Assembly (NCBI GenBank): GCA_001510575.1
Contig: LNGK01000007.1
Coordinates: 2,288,151 to 2,352,150, forward strand
DNA from: Knoxdaviesia capensis
Lineage: Eukaryota > Ascomycota > Sordariomycetes > Microascales > Gondwanamycetaceae
Direction of reading: 5' to 3'
DNA length: 64,000 bases
The notes under the pieces: generated by a model
Told to the model about the DNA's origin: nothing
Databases searched by the model: none
The model's input: the letters and a program-made list of their open reading frames with translations, nothing else
Shown: positions 24,989-35,600 of the stretch, in pieces
Numbering within the stretch: position 1 is the stretch's first letter
How the letters are laid out: each line of letters opens with the position of its first letter
Program-made: the position numbers and the translations under genes

Positions 24989-25265
24989 TCACCGGTATCC
25001 CTGGGCTCCCCCAGCAGGAATAGCAGGAAGCTCAACGGGCTGCACGAGGTGCGGGTTTGCTGGAGCTTCGGCAGCGGGCGGTGATGGCGAAGAGGCAGAC
25101 TTTATTGGGGCCGTGCCTCGGGATGCTACCACCGGCTCCGGCAGGCCTCGCCACTTATATCTCCAGGGTTGAAGCATAGCTATGGTGTGATCCAGTTCAT
25201 CGATCACGGTCGATACCTGCTCTGGTTGTGAGCCAAATATACCCTGGAGTATTCGGTCTTGAAAC
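24989..25265 (-). pseudogene. Orphan 3' gene end, truncated by AT-rich DNA
   Basis: On the minus strand an open stretch of about 92 codons of normal base composition begins after a CTAG acceptor-like site (25266-25269). It reads FQDRILQGIFGSQPEQVSTV, then IDELDHTIAMLQPWRYKWRG, then a Pro/Ala-rich tail ending at TGA (24989-24991). It looks like a real last exon. Just upstream the DNA switches abruptly to AT-rich sequence full of stops, so the rest of the gene is missing or destroyed. I do not recognise the family. Confidence 0.35.
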
Positions 25266-25269
25266 CTAG

Positions 25270-25764
25270 AGCTAAAGTACTCCGTTTCTTAGCTATTCAT
25301 TTGCCTTCTATAATTATCTCAATAGTCCTGCTTTTTTTTTTGAGGAGTTAGGAGTTCCAACTAAGTTAGGTATGGCATTAGGAGTTGTCTTACCCTGTCT
25401 AGTTATTCTAGTGTATTCATTTATACTATCGCATATATTAAACTAGCTAAATGCTATGTAAGTTTTGACTTTACTTATATCTAGAGAGAGAAGTTACTAA
25501 CCCCTTTTTTATAGATACTATTATCGGGCCTACTTTAAGTTAGTGATTATAGGTATGATAGTATTTCTATTACGTCTGGATAATATCACTCTAGTCCTGA
25601 TAGTATCTCATTAGCTTCGTATCATCTAGGAGAAGGGCAGTAAAGTTTATATAGACTTAATGGAGGCAGTACGAAGTTTCAGATTCAGAGATAATAAGAG
25701 AAAGCCACTTCTAGTATAAAAATTAGGAGCCTAACAAGTAGTAGAAAAAGAAGTATCCATGTTA
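25270..25764. other. AT-rich, RIP-like sequence (left side of island)
   Basis: The sequence is rich in TA and poor in CA and TG dinucleotides, with frequent stops in all frames. This is the pattern left by repeat-induced point mutation on duplicated DNA such as transposons. No transposase or reverse transcriptase motif can be read. Confidence 0.5.
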
Positions 25765-27249
25765 TCACGCGTTCACTCCAAGGTATGACATAGTGCTACC
25801 CACAAGATGAGAACTGCCTGTGACAAGAACATGAGTCTCATCTGCGAATAACTTCGCCCTATCTAGGGCTGAGTTAAGATCCATAATCACTTCCACATTG
25901 CTATTTGGTCTCCTGCTCTTCCAATACTGAACAAACTCAGAAGCTACTGTTTCGGGCATTTCCGCTAAGCAGAGTTAGTACTAATTACTCCTCGGTAGGG
26001 AGGGAATACATACCGCCGCGGCAACCGTGAGTAAAAATGACGAGTGAAATTGGAATGGATAGGGATGTCTCTAGGTTGGCTAAGACAGCAAGGTAGTCTC
26101 TTCGGTCGGAATAGTTGGAAAATACCAAGATCGAAGCGATATCTTCAGCTTTTCCTTGTATATTTTCCTGGAACCATTTGCCAGCGAAGCCCACACTCAT
26201 CTCGTTATGAGCTGTATCAAGATGCCAAGTACACCCCTTGCGTATAATAGTAAGGAACCGGCCGGGGCAATGATAATTCTTGACTGCATCTGAGACATCG
26301 TCATGAGAAAGCTCACGAGACATATTATGTAGAACATGTTGCGTTGCTGTAACTGCAGTAGAAAAGTTGACTTTCACGATATCTGGTTGAATAGGTATCG
26401 TTTCGTCTGGCTGAACAAATGTCAACTTGACTCCTTTCTCAGTCGCTCGTTTCTGAAAAACCTCACTCACTGCAGGTGATTGAGGGGATGAAAATGCACC
26501 AACACCACGCTTCATAATTCCAGCCTTATGCCATGCGATCTGGCCGAGCGTCGATCCAAGAACACGGTGATCAATTCCAATCGAGGTAAGGATCGTAGCT
26601 TTAGGGTGCTGGATAACATTTGTCGAGCAAAATTCGCCCCCGGAATGCGTTTCATAAATGGCGATATCCACCTTCTCTTGTATGAAGGCATGGAACGAAG
26701 TAAGCGCCAGTAGCTGAAGAATCCTAGGCGGTTCGTTCGGGGATGACTTTTCGAGTCCAAGCTTATCAATAACTTCAAAGAGATACTGACTAAACAAATT
26801 CTCATGTAGTGGCTTTGAGTTAATCCGCATACGCTCATTCATCGTGATAAGATGAGGAGATGTATAAAGCCCAACTTTCAATGGCCAGCCAGTACGACGT
26901 CCATGTGACTGAAGCAAAGAATCAACTGCTGCACATGTTCCTCCCTTGCCCTTTGTTCCTGCAACATGGATGATGTTTAAGCGGGCAAGATCATTATCCT
27001 ATTGATATAGTTAGTATTGTTTAGTTGGATATAATATAAAACTTACTGAATATCCAATCTTAGCTAGCCATCCAGCCATGCCTAAGATTGAAGCATTTCC
27101 AATAGGTTGTCCAGGCACAGGTCGGGTAGGTGTAACTCGAACTCGTTTTTGGAGAGTATCAACAGCATCCTATATAGACAATATTAGTATCATCCTTTAA
27201 GATTTAAAGTGTCTTAGTGAAAGATTAGTGGTACCTGAAATGAACGCAT
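25765..27249 (-). CDS. Folylpolyglutamate synthase-like protein, 440 aa, 4 exons
   Basis: FPGS adds glutamates to folates (Mur ligase superfamily). Exons are 27249-27235 (15 nt, MRSFQ), 27169-27047, 26998-26014 and 25964-25765; all donors, TACTAAC-type branch points and phases agree. Family signs are LNIIHVAGTKGKGGT (P-loop, residues 60-67), GLYTSPHL, IAWHKAGIMK (K204, the carbamylated-lysine position), CPGRF (290-294), DTAHN (307-311) and the C-terminal VLVTGSSHLVG. Odd points: the P-loop ends GGT where FPGS normally has GST, the usual EVGxGG reads ETHSGGE (162-168), and the DHxxxLG loop is one residue short (DHRVLG, 189-194). It is also shorter than the usual 480-550 aa. Base composition is moderate, without the RIP-like pattern of its flanks, and there is no disabling mutation, so it is probably expressed. 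It may be a paralogue with a changed substrate; function is unproven. Confidence 0.78.
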
Positions 27250-28700
27250 TATAAAAATAATAGGAAGATTACTACTTCTTAATAAGATTATATTGTATTT
27301 TAGGTTCAGGGATGAAGATTTATTATATATTGCGGGGTAAAGATAGCAGGTAGTTAGGTCACGTGCTACTTAGGATAGTACGAAACGAAAATATTTATTA
27401 TAATTCTATTACAAAGAATTATAATGCAATGCCAGTCTAGTGAGCCCCTTAGTCTCTAGTATTATATCAAAAAATAAAAGCTATTTTATTCCCTATCTAA
27501 TGATATGATGCCTCGGCCCGGTTTTTGAAAAGATAGTATGAATCTGCTATTTAAGCTCATTAGCAGAGTGGCCTACTAAGCTCTTAACAACAGAAAGACC
27601 ACATAACCCGATCATGAAACTATAGTTTAGCTCTCCCCAGCTATTCTTTGCCAGTGTAACTATTACTTCCGAACTAGCTAATGATAATTCAAGAATCTCT
27701 GGACCCACGCGGAGGCACTTAAGAAGCTTAAGCATACTTAACCCAGACGTTGCTATCCACCTTAACAAGCTACAAATAAAGCCCGTACTAAGAGTAGAAA
27801 GGCAGCTCATATATGCCGTATTAGAGATTACTTCATGTATTAACTCCTTCTCCTTCTCATATATCGACTCCTTCCTATACTTAATCTAATTCTCTAATGA
27901 TAAGAGTAAGTATATAGTGTGATTCCTAGTTATATAGTCCAAAGGACTAACAAATGAGTTATAATTATAAGGCACGTATAGAGAAATATATAAAAGGGAA
28001 GCTTGAACTTTTTCTATCTTAAGATGTTTCCTATGAAAGCGCGGTAGATATCTGCCTTTTATAGGTCTTTTGCCAGCTCTTTAAGGTTTTATGTGTATTT
28101 AGTTATGCACCTAAATGCTTACCGCTAGGTAGTATCCACGTGTATTGGTGTACGTTTATACGTAACTATAATACACTCTGACCTATCAGGGATCCATAAT
28201 AGTTCCCCGGATTGCCTAATATTTCCGGGATCTCGATAGGTTACATACGAGATATGGGCTAACTAGTAAATCCAGTTATTAAAGACCTAAACTATAGGCC
28301 ATATATTCACATAGAATCCCGGCATATAGCCTGGAAATATATAAAGACCGAAGGTTCAGCTCGCTATTGTGAAATAGAAGAGTAAAGCATCGACGCCTCG
28401 CCTCTGTAAACTGACCCGAAAACTAATAGGCACGAATTATTAGTACCTACGCTCGTAAACTCTGGATTTGCTATTTTTTCGATCTGCTAAAGGTAAGAGG
28501 GAATAGGATTAAAATAGCGTCTTATAGTTCGTAGTAATTAATAAGGTATTTAGCGTGCTATAGCAATCGTAGAATATACTAAGGGTCCGTTAGCGGAACG
28601 ATATAAATATAATCGAACAATAAGGGTACGTCCGTATATTAAGGAGACATAGCAGTGAATGGGTGAGCATTTCCCGTAAATTCCGTTGAATCCCTTAATT
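27250..28700. other. AT-rich, RIP-like sequence (right side of island)
   Basis: The sequence is strongly TA-rich and CA/TG-poor; 28501-28620, for example, has many TA steps and almost no CA or TG. Stops occur in every frame. The minus-strand frame 27810-27547 (87 codons, containing LRVGPEILELSLASSEV) vaguely recalls the N-terminal domain of fungal STAND or helo-like proteins, but this is too weak to name. Composition returns to normal near 28.7 kb. Confidence 0.5.
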
Positions 28701-29374
28701 CTACGTGACTGGCACATACCGATTCAGCCCGGCGTTTGCAAGAAACTGAATCTCCTAGGGGAGTCTGCCATTTGAGTGATCCAACAATGGCACATGGTGA
28801 TACTTTTCTATCCCTATTCTTTTTTTAAAAAAAAACCCCAAACAAACGAAAAAAGAAGAATCCACCTCCAAGTCTTCCATAGTCCGAATACCAAGATACG
28901 ATAAGTGCATGCCAAAATAATACCCCTTCGCCTGCTACCCGCGGATACACAAGACCGCCGATGTGTCTTCATCCTCTAGGACCAAGAAAAACCAGAAAAG
29001 AAAACCAGAAAGTAAGAATACAGAGACCTCTGCGGTCAAACTGAAGCATCAACACCCCAAAGAGGACAACATCCCCGAACTCCAGGCTCCGAAAATGCAC
29101 GACGGTTTGGTAACCGAGTGGTGAACACAAGAAGAGAGACGGGCTGAACAGGGACCGATGGAGAGAGCCAATGCAACAATCGTGAGTAAAACGAATCAAC
29201 CTATCGAAACACTAACCGCACCCAAAGAAGAGGATCACAGAGCCAACAATTTCCACGCAGCAGCAACAGCTTCAGCATGACATCGATGGGAAGGGGAAAC
29301 CAGAAGCAAACCATGACACAGAAGAGAAGAAAAAAAGGAAGAGAGAAAAAAGAGGAGGGGAGAGGGTAGAAACC
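28701..29374. other. Intergenic, likely 3' flank of the next gene
   Basis: Base composition is normal, with A-rich purine tracts (29320-29360) next to the end of the minus-strand frame at 29375. No gene is seen. Confidence 0.5.
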
Positions 29375-30880
29375 TCATGCCGCAACAGTCGAGTGGATAA
29401 ATGTTTGTAGTCCACGTCTGTTGCCGGACCCGAAATGCGACGACACCAACGTTTCTTCGGAAGAATTTGCATGGGCTGGGGCCGCCCGTCTGCGAGCGGC
29501 ACGTTTGGCCTGACGGGCCCGACACTGAACGGCATAACCCGGCTCATTTGCTTTGCGCCACTCAATCCACTCCTCGTACGCCTGCTGGCCTCGGGCATCG
29601 GGAATCTTTGGCTTGCGTGGCGCCCGTGCCGGGGCAGCGTTCATAGGCGTAATGGCTGCTTGAGTAGCTGCTGCCGGAGGACGGGTGGGCAGACTTCCAG
29701 GAGCCGCTACCCCTGGAAGTGGCTGGAGGCTCGCGAGGCTAGGTGCAGATGGAAAACCGGTTGGTGGCAGACCTCCGGGTAACCCTAGGAACGGCTTCAT
29801 TTGAGCCGCGGCATTTGCCAGTGACAGGAGCAGAGGATTGAGCGGTGGCATTGCCAGACCTCCGTAAAGGTTGGAGAGGAGTCCTTGGGAACTTCCGCCC
29901 GGGGCCTGCATCAAACTCGATAGGGGCAAGTATGATGCAGGCTGCAAAAGTTGAGATGATGTCAAGAGATCAGGGGCCACCGGAGGAAAAAGCAGAGAAG
30001 ATCCAAGAAGCCCAGAAAGCCCAGGAAGCCCAGGAAGCCCAGGAAGCTGCCGCAAGTTTGGCGCAGGAAGAATACTGCTGCTAAGGGGAGGGAGATTCCT
30101 GCTGGCAGCAGGAATCGCAGCAGGGGTTACAAGGCCCCTGGCAGGTGAGAAGGGATCCGAACTGGGAGCGGGTGCCCAGGGCACGGACGGCAGAGGTATT
30201 GTCGAGTTATTGGTGATGGGATGGAGAGAATTCATGTTGGAGACGGGCGGCCGGAATGAATTTGATGAACCAGATGTCAGGGTCCGAGATTGGCTCCCGG
30301 TGGAACTCGATGAGGTGTTGTGCCATCCCGGCCGGTGTCGCTGTCGGTATCTGGTTTGATGTCCCTGCTGCCGTGGTTGCTTCTGGGGGCTCGGAGACGC
30401 CACAGCCGTTGTGATTGGAGTCGACGCCAACGAAAGAAACTCCCGTGCCTTGGGGTTGAGAGACGTGGATGTGAGTCTTGCAACAGTCGGCGATGAGGCG
30501 GGGACGGGGCCGGGGACGGGGACTGTCACCCCGGAACCGAATGAGGTTGGAGCATCCGCAACCACCGGACTATTCTCAGGAATGATGACAATTCCCGAGT
30601 CTTTGGACTCGCTCGAGTGGTGACCATGTCGATGCTGATAACGACCTAGACCTTGGGGGTGAAAGGGGGACGGGTTAGAGGGAGGAGAATGATGGGAAGG
30701 GGGATTTTGGTTGGTGGAACTGGGTTCTGGTTTGCTATTGTTCTTGCTGCTGCTGTCATTGGAAATACTGGATGCGGGCTTCTTATTCTCATTCTCAATC
30801 TTGCTATTGTTGCCACCGGCTGAGGCCTGGCCAGAAGACGGAGCTTCTCTCAGAGCCTCATGGGGAATATCCTTGTTTTC
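29375..30880 (-). CDS. In-frame 501-codon continuation of the 32.6 kb gene beyond a TAG
   Basis: Directly after the TAG at 30883-30881 the same frame stays open for 501 codons to TGA at 29375. The product is Ser/Pro/Leu-rich, with LPGLPGLPGL repeats (30010-30045) and a basic C-terminal block AYEEWIEWRKANEPGY followed by ARQAKRAARRR, the only part that looks folded or nucleic-acid binding. The first ATG in this frame is near 30236, so a separate gene starting there would lose over 210 codons. A spliced-out stop, readthrough, or an assembly or sequencing error could explain the layout. One in-frame candidate intron is GTAGGA (30884) to ATAG (30804), 81 nt, but its signals are poor. No known family is recognised. 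Confidence 0.5.
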   Translation of the reverse strand, partial: ENKDIPHEALREAPSSGQASAGGNNSKIENENKKPASSISNDSSSKNNSKPEPSSTNQNPPSHHSPPSNPSPFHPQGLGRYQHRHGHHSSESKDSGIVIIPENSPVVADAPTSFGSGVTVPVPGPVPASSPTVARLTSTSLNPKAREFLSLASTPITTAVASPSPQKQPRQQGHQTRYRQRHRPGWHNTSSSSTGSQSRTLTSGSSNSFRPPVSNMNSLHPITNNSTIPLPSVPWAPAPSSDPFSPARGLVTPAAIPAASRNLPPLSSSILPAPNLRQLPGLPGLPGLSGLLGSSLLFPPVAPDLLTSSQLLQPASYLPLSSLMQAPGGSSQGLLSNLYGGLAMPPLNPLLLSLANAAAQMKPFLGLPGGLPPTGFPSAPSLASLQPLPGVAAPGSLPTRPPAAATQAAITPMNAAPARAPRKPKIPDARGQQAYEEWIEWRKANEPGYAVQCRARQAKRAARRRAAPAHANSSEETLVSSHFGSGNRRGLQTFIHSTVAA

Positions 30881-32572
30881 CTACTGACGGAAACATTCTC
30901 TCCACACCTTAAAGCAGTTCATCTCGGCCTCGGCCTTCCGGTAGCATGAGTACACGCCGAAATCCTGGGGATCGTTGTCGTCCAGTTCGGAGAGCGTTGG
31001 GGAACGAGGGACGCCATCCGTCGATCCAGCGGCGCTGCTACCCGGAGAGCGGCCAGTGGAGCCAGTCTTCGCGGGGGGGAAGCCCTGGACAACAAAATCG
31101 CCGATGTTGCCGGAGGGAATACCCATGAAGGCGTTTGAATTGACCATACCAGAGGCTTGGTTGTTGGCAACAAAGTTGTTGGGGTTGGGCATAGCGTTGG
31201 TGTTAGCCACTCCGCCGTGCCACTGGCCAGCCAGAGGCATCTGGGCACCGGCAGGGTAGTAGGACACATAACTGAGGGGGAAGGCCTGCAGGGGAAGGCA
31301 GTTGTTGGCCATGAAGTTTCCGGCTCCAGTGTTGGCCGGAGTGTTGACCATGGAGCTGTTGTTGTTGTTGTTGATGACCGGAGCTTGCTTGTTGGGTCTT
31401 CCGGAATTCTTGAGCTGTGTCATCAGCTCCGAGAAATGGGCTCGGGTCGTATCCTTCTTCTGCTTTTGGGCCGACTTGTCCATGCGGGTCAGGAGCTGGC
31501 CAAAGTAAGCCTGGTCCTGCTCGCGCTTCTCATTGGCAATCTGCATAAGTGCCTTGAGAGTTGGCGCCTCTCCAGCTTTCTCCAGTCCCGACTGAGGCTT
31601 CTTTGGAACAGCAAAGCCCTTGACTGTGCTGACGGCCTTGTCGTTAAGAACCGCCAGATGGGCCTTGGCCTTCTGGCCAGCGGTGCCAAGGGCGGGGTTG
31701 ATGCGGAGCATATCCGCGACGGGCTGAGTGGCATGCTGGATGCCGTCGATGCCAACAGGCTCGAGTTCAAAGAGAACAAATTCAGTCTCGGGCTTCTTGG
31801 ACTCCTGGGTGGTGGTGTCCTTGGCCTTCTCCTTTCCCTTGGCGCCGGCAGAACCATCGGCGGTGCTCATCAAGACCGAGCAGTTCCGGGTGATGAAGCA
31901 CGGGCCAATATCAAGCTTGCCATGGCCGACGATAGGTCCAGGTCCAAAGATGGCAGCATCGCTCTTGGCAATAGTATGAGGCAGAGGCACGCTGTCGCGC
32001 CAATGATCAGTGACAACAGCCTGGGCGTCTTTTTTGCCCATGGCAGCCTGAGGGATAGCGGCCTTGGGCATGCTGTTTTCGGCGGCAGCAGACTGGCTGG
32101 GCTTGGTGGCCGTGACACGAGGGGTCACATAACGAAGGGTGGTGTCGTGCTCACCAGTCTCGCTGATCGAGCTATCACCCTCCCGAGTCCACTGGGGAGC
32201 CGAGCTGGTTTGATCCCACTGAGCAGTGGAGATGGGGTGACGGTAGGTCTGGGGATCGAAGCCGATTTCGTACTGGCCCGAGGTGGTGCTGGAGGTAACA
32301 ATGGGGGAGCTCGACTCACTGGCCGAGTCGATCGACGGGCCCGCAGGGGTAAAGTCGCCAATCGGCTCAGAGCGGATGAAAGCCGAAAGTCGAGGGAACT
32401 TGTGAACGTTGCGAGCATCAGTGATGGGGTCCCGGTTAAGGGGCGACGACGGATCGGCGACGGTCATTCCGAGGACCGGAGGAGTGCCGGGCACAATGGT
32501 CGCACCATGCTCGTCGCGGGGAAGGCTCGAAAACTCGGCACGGCCGTGAACGGCAGTCTGGTTTCCAGACAT
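30881..32572 (-). CDS. Unrecognised low-complexity fungal protein, 563 aa to the first stop
   Basis: The start MSGNQTAVHG at 32572 follows a well-formed intron in the 5' leader. The protein is hydrophilic. The middle contains AIFGPGPIVGHGKLDIGPCF, TEFVLFELEPVGIDGIQHAT and a probable coiled stretch (LKALMQIANEKREQDQAYFG, then TRAHFSELMTQLKNSG). Asn/Gly-rich sequence follows, and it ends YRKAEAEMNCFKVWRECFRQ before TAG. The last segment runs smoothly across the stop into the next 501 codons, which suggests that the stop is not the true end. I cannot assign a function; composition suggests a regulatory or RNA-associated protein, which is inference only. Confidence 0.7.
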   Translation of the reverse strand: MSGNQTAVHGRAEFSSLPRDEHGATIVPGTPPVLGMTVADPSSPLNRDPITDARNVHKFPRLSAFIRSEPIGDFTPAGPSIDSASESSSPIVTSSTTSGQYEIGFDPQTYRHPISTAQWDQTSSAPQWTREGDSSISETGEHDTTLRYVTPRVTATKPSQSAAAENSMPKAAIPQAAMGKKDAQAVVTDHWRDSVPLPHTIAKSDAAIFGPGPIVGHGKLDIGPCFITRNCSVLMSTADGSAGAKGKEKAKDTTTQESKKPETEFVLFELEPVGIDGIQHATQPVADMLRINPALGTAGQKAKAHLAVLNDKAVSTVKGFAVPKKPQSGLEKAGEAPTLKALMQIANEKREQDQAYFGQLLTRMDKSAQKQKKDTTRAHFSELMTQLKNSGRPNKQAPVINNNNNSSMVNTPANTGAGNFMANNCLPLQAFPLSYVSYYPAGAQMPLAGQWHGGVANTNAMPNPNNFVANNQASGMVNSNAFMGIPSGNIGDFVVQGFPPAKTGSTGRSPGSSAAGSTDGVPRSPTLSELDDNDPQDFGVYSCYRKAEAEMNCFKVWRECFRQ

Positions 32573-32593
32573 GATGATTGATGATATCAATGA

Positions 32594-32660
32594 CTGCAGC
32601 ATCATGGAAGTCGTGTTAGTTAAATAGATAGAACCAATCAGGATATGAAAATGGACTTAC
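32594..32660 (-). other. Intron in the 5' leader of the 32.6 kb gene
   Basis: On the minus strand a GTAAGT donor (32660), branch point TTAACTAAC and CTGCAG acceptor (32594) bound a 67-nt intron that ends 22 nt before the ATG. It also removes an upstream ATG located in the last part of the intron, so splicing decides which start is used. Confidence 0.65.
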
Positions 32661-35600
32661 AGTAATAGAACTCAACGTGAGCAATGTGCTGTGAATGTTA
32701 CGCCGAGAAGGAGTAACTTGAGGCTATGCTCTGACGAGAAAATCCTTCGAGAGATAAGAAAGACTTGGGACCTGTGAAAAATAACAATAATAAGAGAAGG
32801 GTCAGATGTGCTCAGTAGGGGACAAAAACATGAGTTCTGTTTATCAATCATAGTGAGATGGCTGGTATGTTGATATAAACAGGTGTTCCAGCAACAAGCC
32901 ATAACACCACCCACCACAATGAAAATACAGGGTAATAAAAGCAGAAGGAGCACCAAACGAAATCATGGAAGATAATAGCTATATAATCCTTCTTACCTGA
33001 AGACTAAGAATCTTACTGCCTGAGAATCACAAGCTACAGCTATCTAGTAGATACCGTAGCAAAAAGACTTCTCGACACAATGTTCCAGGGAAAGGGCCAG
33101 AAACTCTACTGCCGTATCAATCAATAAAGGAAAAAGGAGGTGGTCTATAAATTCAGAGAATAGAAAAAGAGATATTAGAACCATGGCATTAAGTCTGCAA
33201 CATCGACTTTAGTGAAGCATCTTTGTCCAGACAGTGAAGGTGAGAGGAGAACGGAGGCCATTTCAATCGAGTATTAATTCAGAAGTAGTCAGAACATAAG
33301 GATAGAACTAGACTCACCTTTAACGCTCAAAACCTATTAAGAATAGCCCTAGATCGTCTTTTTGATAAAAGGATGAATCTAAAGGACGATACTGATAGCT
33401 GTAGAGAGTTGGTTTGGGAGAGGAAGAGAAGAAGAAAAGAAAGGAGGAAGAAAGGAGGAAGAAAAACAAAATAGACGTTCAGGATAGAGAAGCAAAAAAG
33501 GAAAAGAAAAAATAGTGATTCTCTAGGCCGCTATTTTGCCGTGATTATGATGCTCTCTTGTTTATGTTTGCAATGTTGATACCGTGTTTTGCTGTTAATG
33601 TAGGCACAGGCGTAATATTATTGTGTGGAAGCCTAAGAAAGCAAGAGAGTAATAACAACTAGAGAAAGCAATGTATCGGGCAGATAAGAATCCAAAAGGG
33701 AATAAACAAAAAACACAAGCAAAAAGAAGAAACTCGGTTAATCAACCGCTAACCATGAAAGCATGAACCTCGCTAATGAAATGGATGGTGATGATGAAGA
33801 TGTTGATAGAAGAAAGTCTGAGAAGAGGAGGAAGAAAGAAGAAACCAGCAACAAGAGATAGAGAGTAGAAAGACTGACATCCAACTCTTAAAGTCTCTGC
33901 AGACCGAAGGAGCAGTTACTCGGAGAATTGGTGCTGTTAAGGATCGAGATAGTGATGGTGGTCACTCGAGTGGCACTTCACATAGAAAGGTGACAAGTGA
34001 CTGTAAACAGCAATCTAGCATGAAGAAGGTGCACTCTTGGTGATGTTGCGGCTTTACAGCCTACAGCTCGTGACATTCGTGCCTACGGAAGGCGCAAGTG
34101 TGCGTGAGCTCATGGAAGGTTCGTGATGGCCCGTCGAAGACTTCACCAGCTTATGAGTGGTTACTTTACTCGGTGCGGTGTGCTTGGTACCTATTGGCAC
34201 AGAGAAACACGGGGAATTGAGCGGGTACTACGCACATCTGTTTGGGCTGGTTGGTGCTTTCTTGAATACAGCCAAAGCAAAGACGTGTCTATGATCCCAA
34301 GGCGCCCACCAGAATGTTCTCGTAGTCGGCGGTATGGTGGATGTTTCTGGTACTCATCGGATATACTTACGGGGACTACATGTCATGTCGGTAGCAAGCC
34401 AACTACAGCATGAATCACAACTCTTCTTTGTCGTTAAAACAGCCTTCGGGTTGTCAAAATTAGATCTCCGTCGTCCGTCATAGTGACGGACAGTGCCTGG
34501 CGTCTAAGTGGCGATTTGGCGCTTGTCAGCCGCGTTACCAGGTACACGCGAGAAGGTACCAAGTTGGACCTATATACTTGTATAGTACCCAGAGTGATAC
34601 AGGTTTAAAGCCCACGAATGGAATTTTTGTATGTTTATTTTTGGAGATCATTAGGGCAATAACTCTTCCGACAAATCTGGAATTCAGGTGAATGATATTT
34701 GGAGAAAAAAGCACTGTTGCTTGATTTGGCTAGGGAGTTCTGGCTCAAGTGATGACGGGAATCGACGTAGTAGGCACGGAAAGCTTCTATGTTGTTCAGG
34801 TAGTTAAGGAAACTTGCACTGAGACATGTTTGCAGGTTTCTCATGCCTCCTCAAATGGCCGTTCTGCCTCTGCCATGTTCGAAATCTCGAAGCTTAGAGA
34901 GATGATGAACTGTTTGCGAGCCCGAGGATGGTTCACTGCCAAACCCTAACCCTTAACTCACAATCAGTTTCTTCCACCAACCAACAACATCTTCTCAATG
35001 TCGGCCTGATTGTCTGGAATATCTTCCACAATTCTGGAAAACATCTTAGTCTCTTACCAAAAAGGACACATATATAGATACCCGAGCCCGACGCCGTGCA
35101 TGCATATTCGATGTCGTCGAGGAGTATATCAGGCCTTGATATCTTAACACGTTTATCCTCTGTCCCTGCAGTAGCTTGCAGGAAGGGAAGCCAGACTTCT
35201 AGAAAAGTTTTCACTTCTGCGTTGGGCCAGAATGCAAGGCCGGGCCCAAAATGCAGCCTGATGCAGTTTGCGGGATGCGATGGGCCTATTCTCCATTTTC
35301 TCGCTGGAAACCCGGCTGTTGGGCACATATGAAGGCCGGTAGATCGAAAGCTGCGTTGTTTCATGATCTTCGGGCCCCGTACGGCCCTACGTCACCAGAA
35401 AAGTTATCTGAACACGTTGCCCATGCATCCCTACGTCGATCTCCCTGGCTATAAAGCAGTGAGATGATCTTCCTCGTGTGCGGCAAAGGGCAATTGAGGA
35501 CACCTTTCCTTTCCACACCACACCATCACCGCGGCGAATTCCACAAAACTGTCTGTCCAAGTTCCAGTTGACTCATAATCACTAGTCGTCATGGATTCTT

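Noticed and set aside
31157..32581. 474-codon + strand frame opposite the 32.6 kb gene
   Set aside because: It is an antisense shadow. The opposite strand has better codon usage, a 5' intron and a good start.
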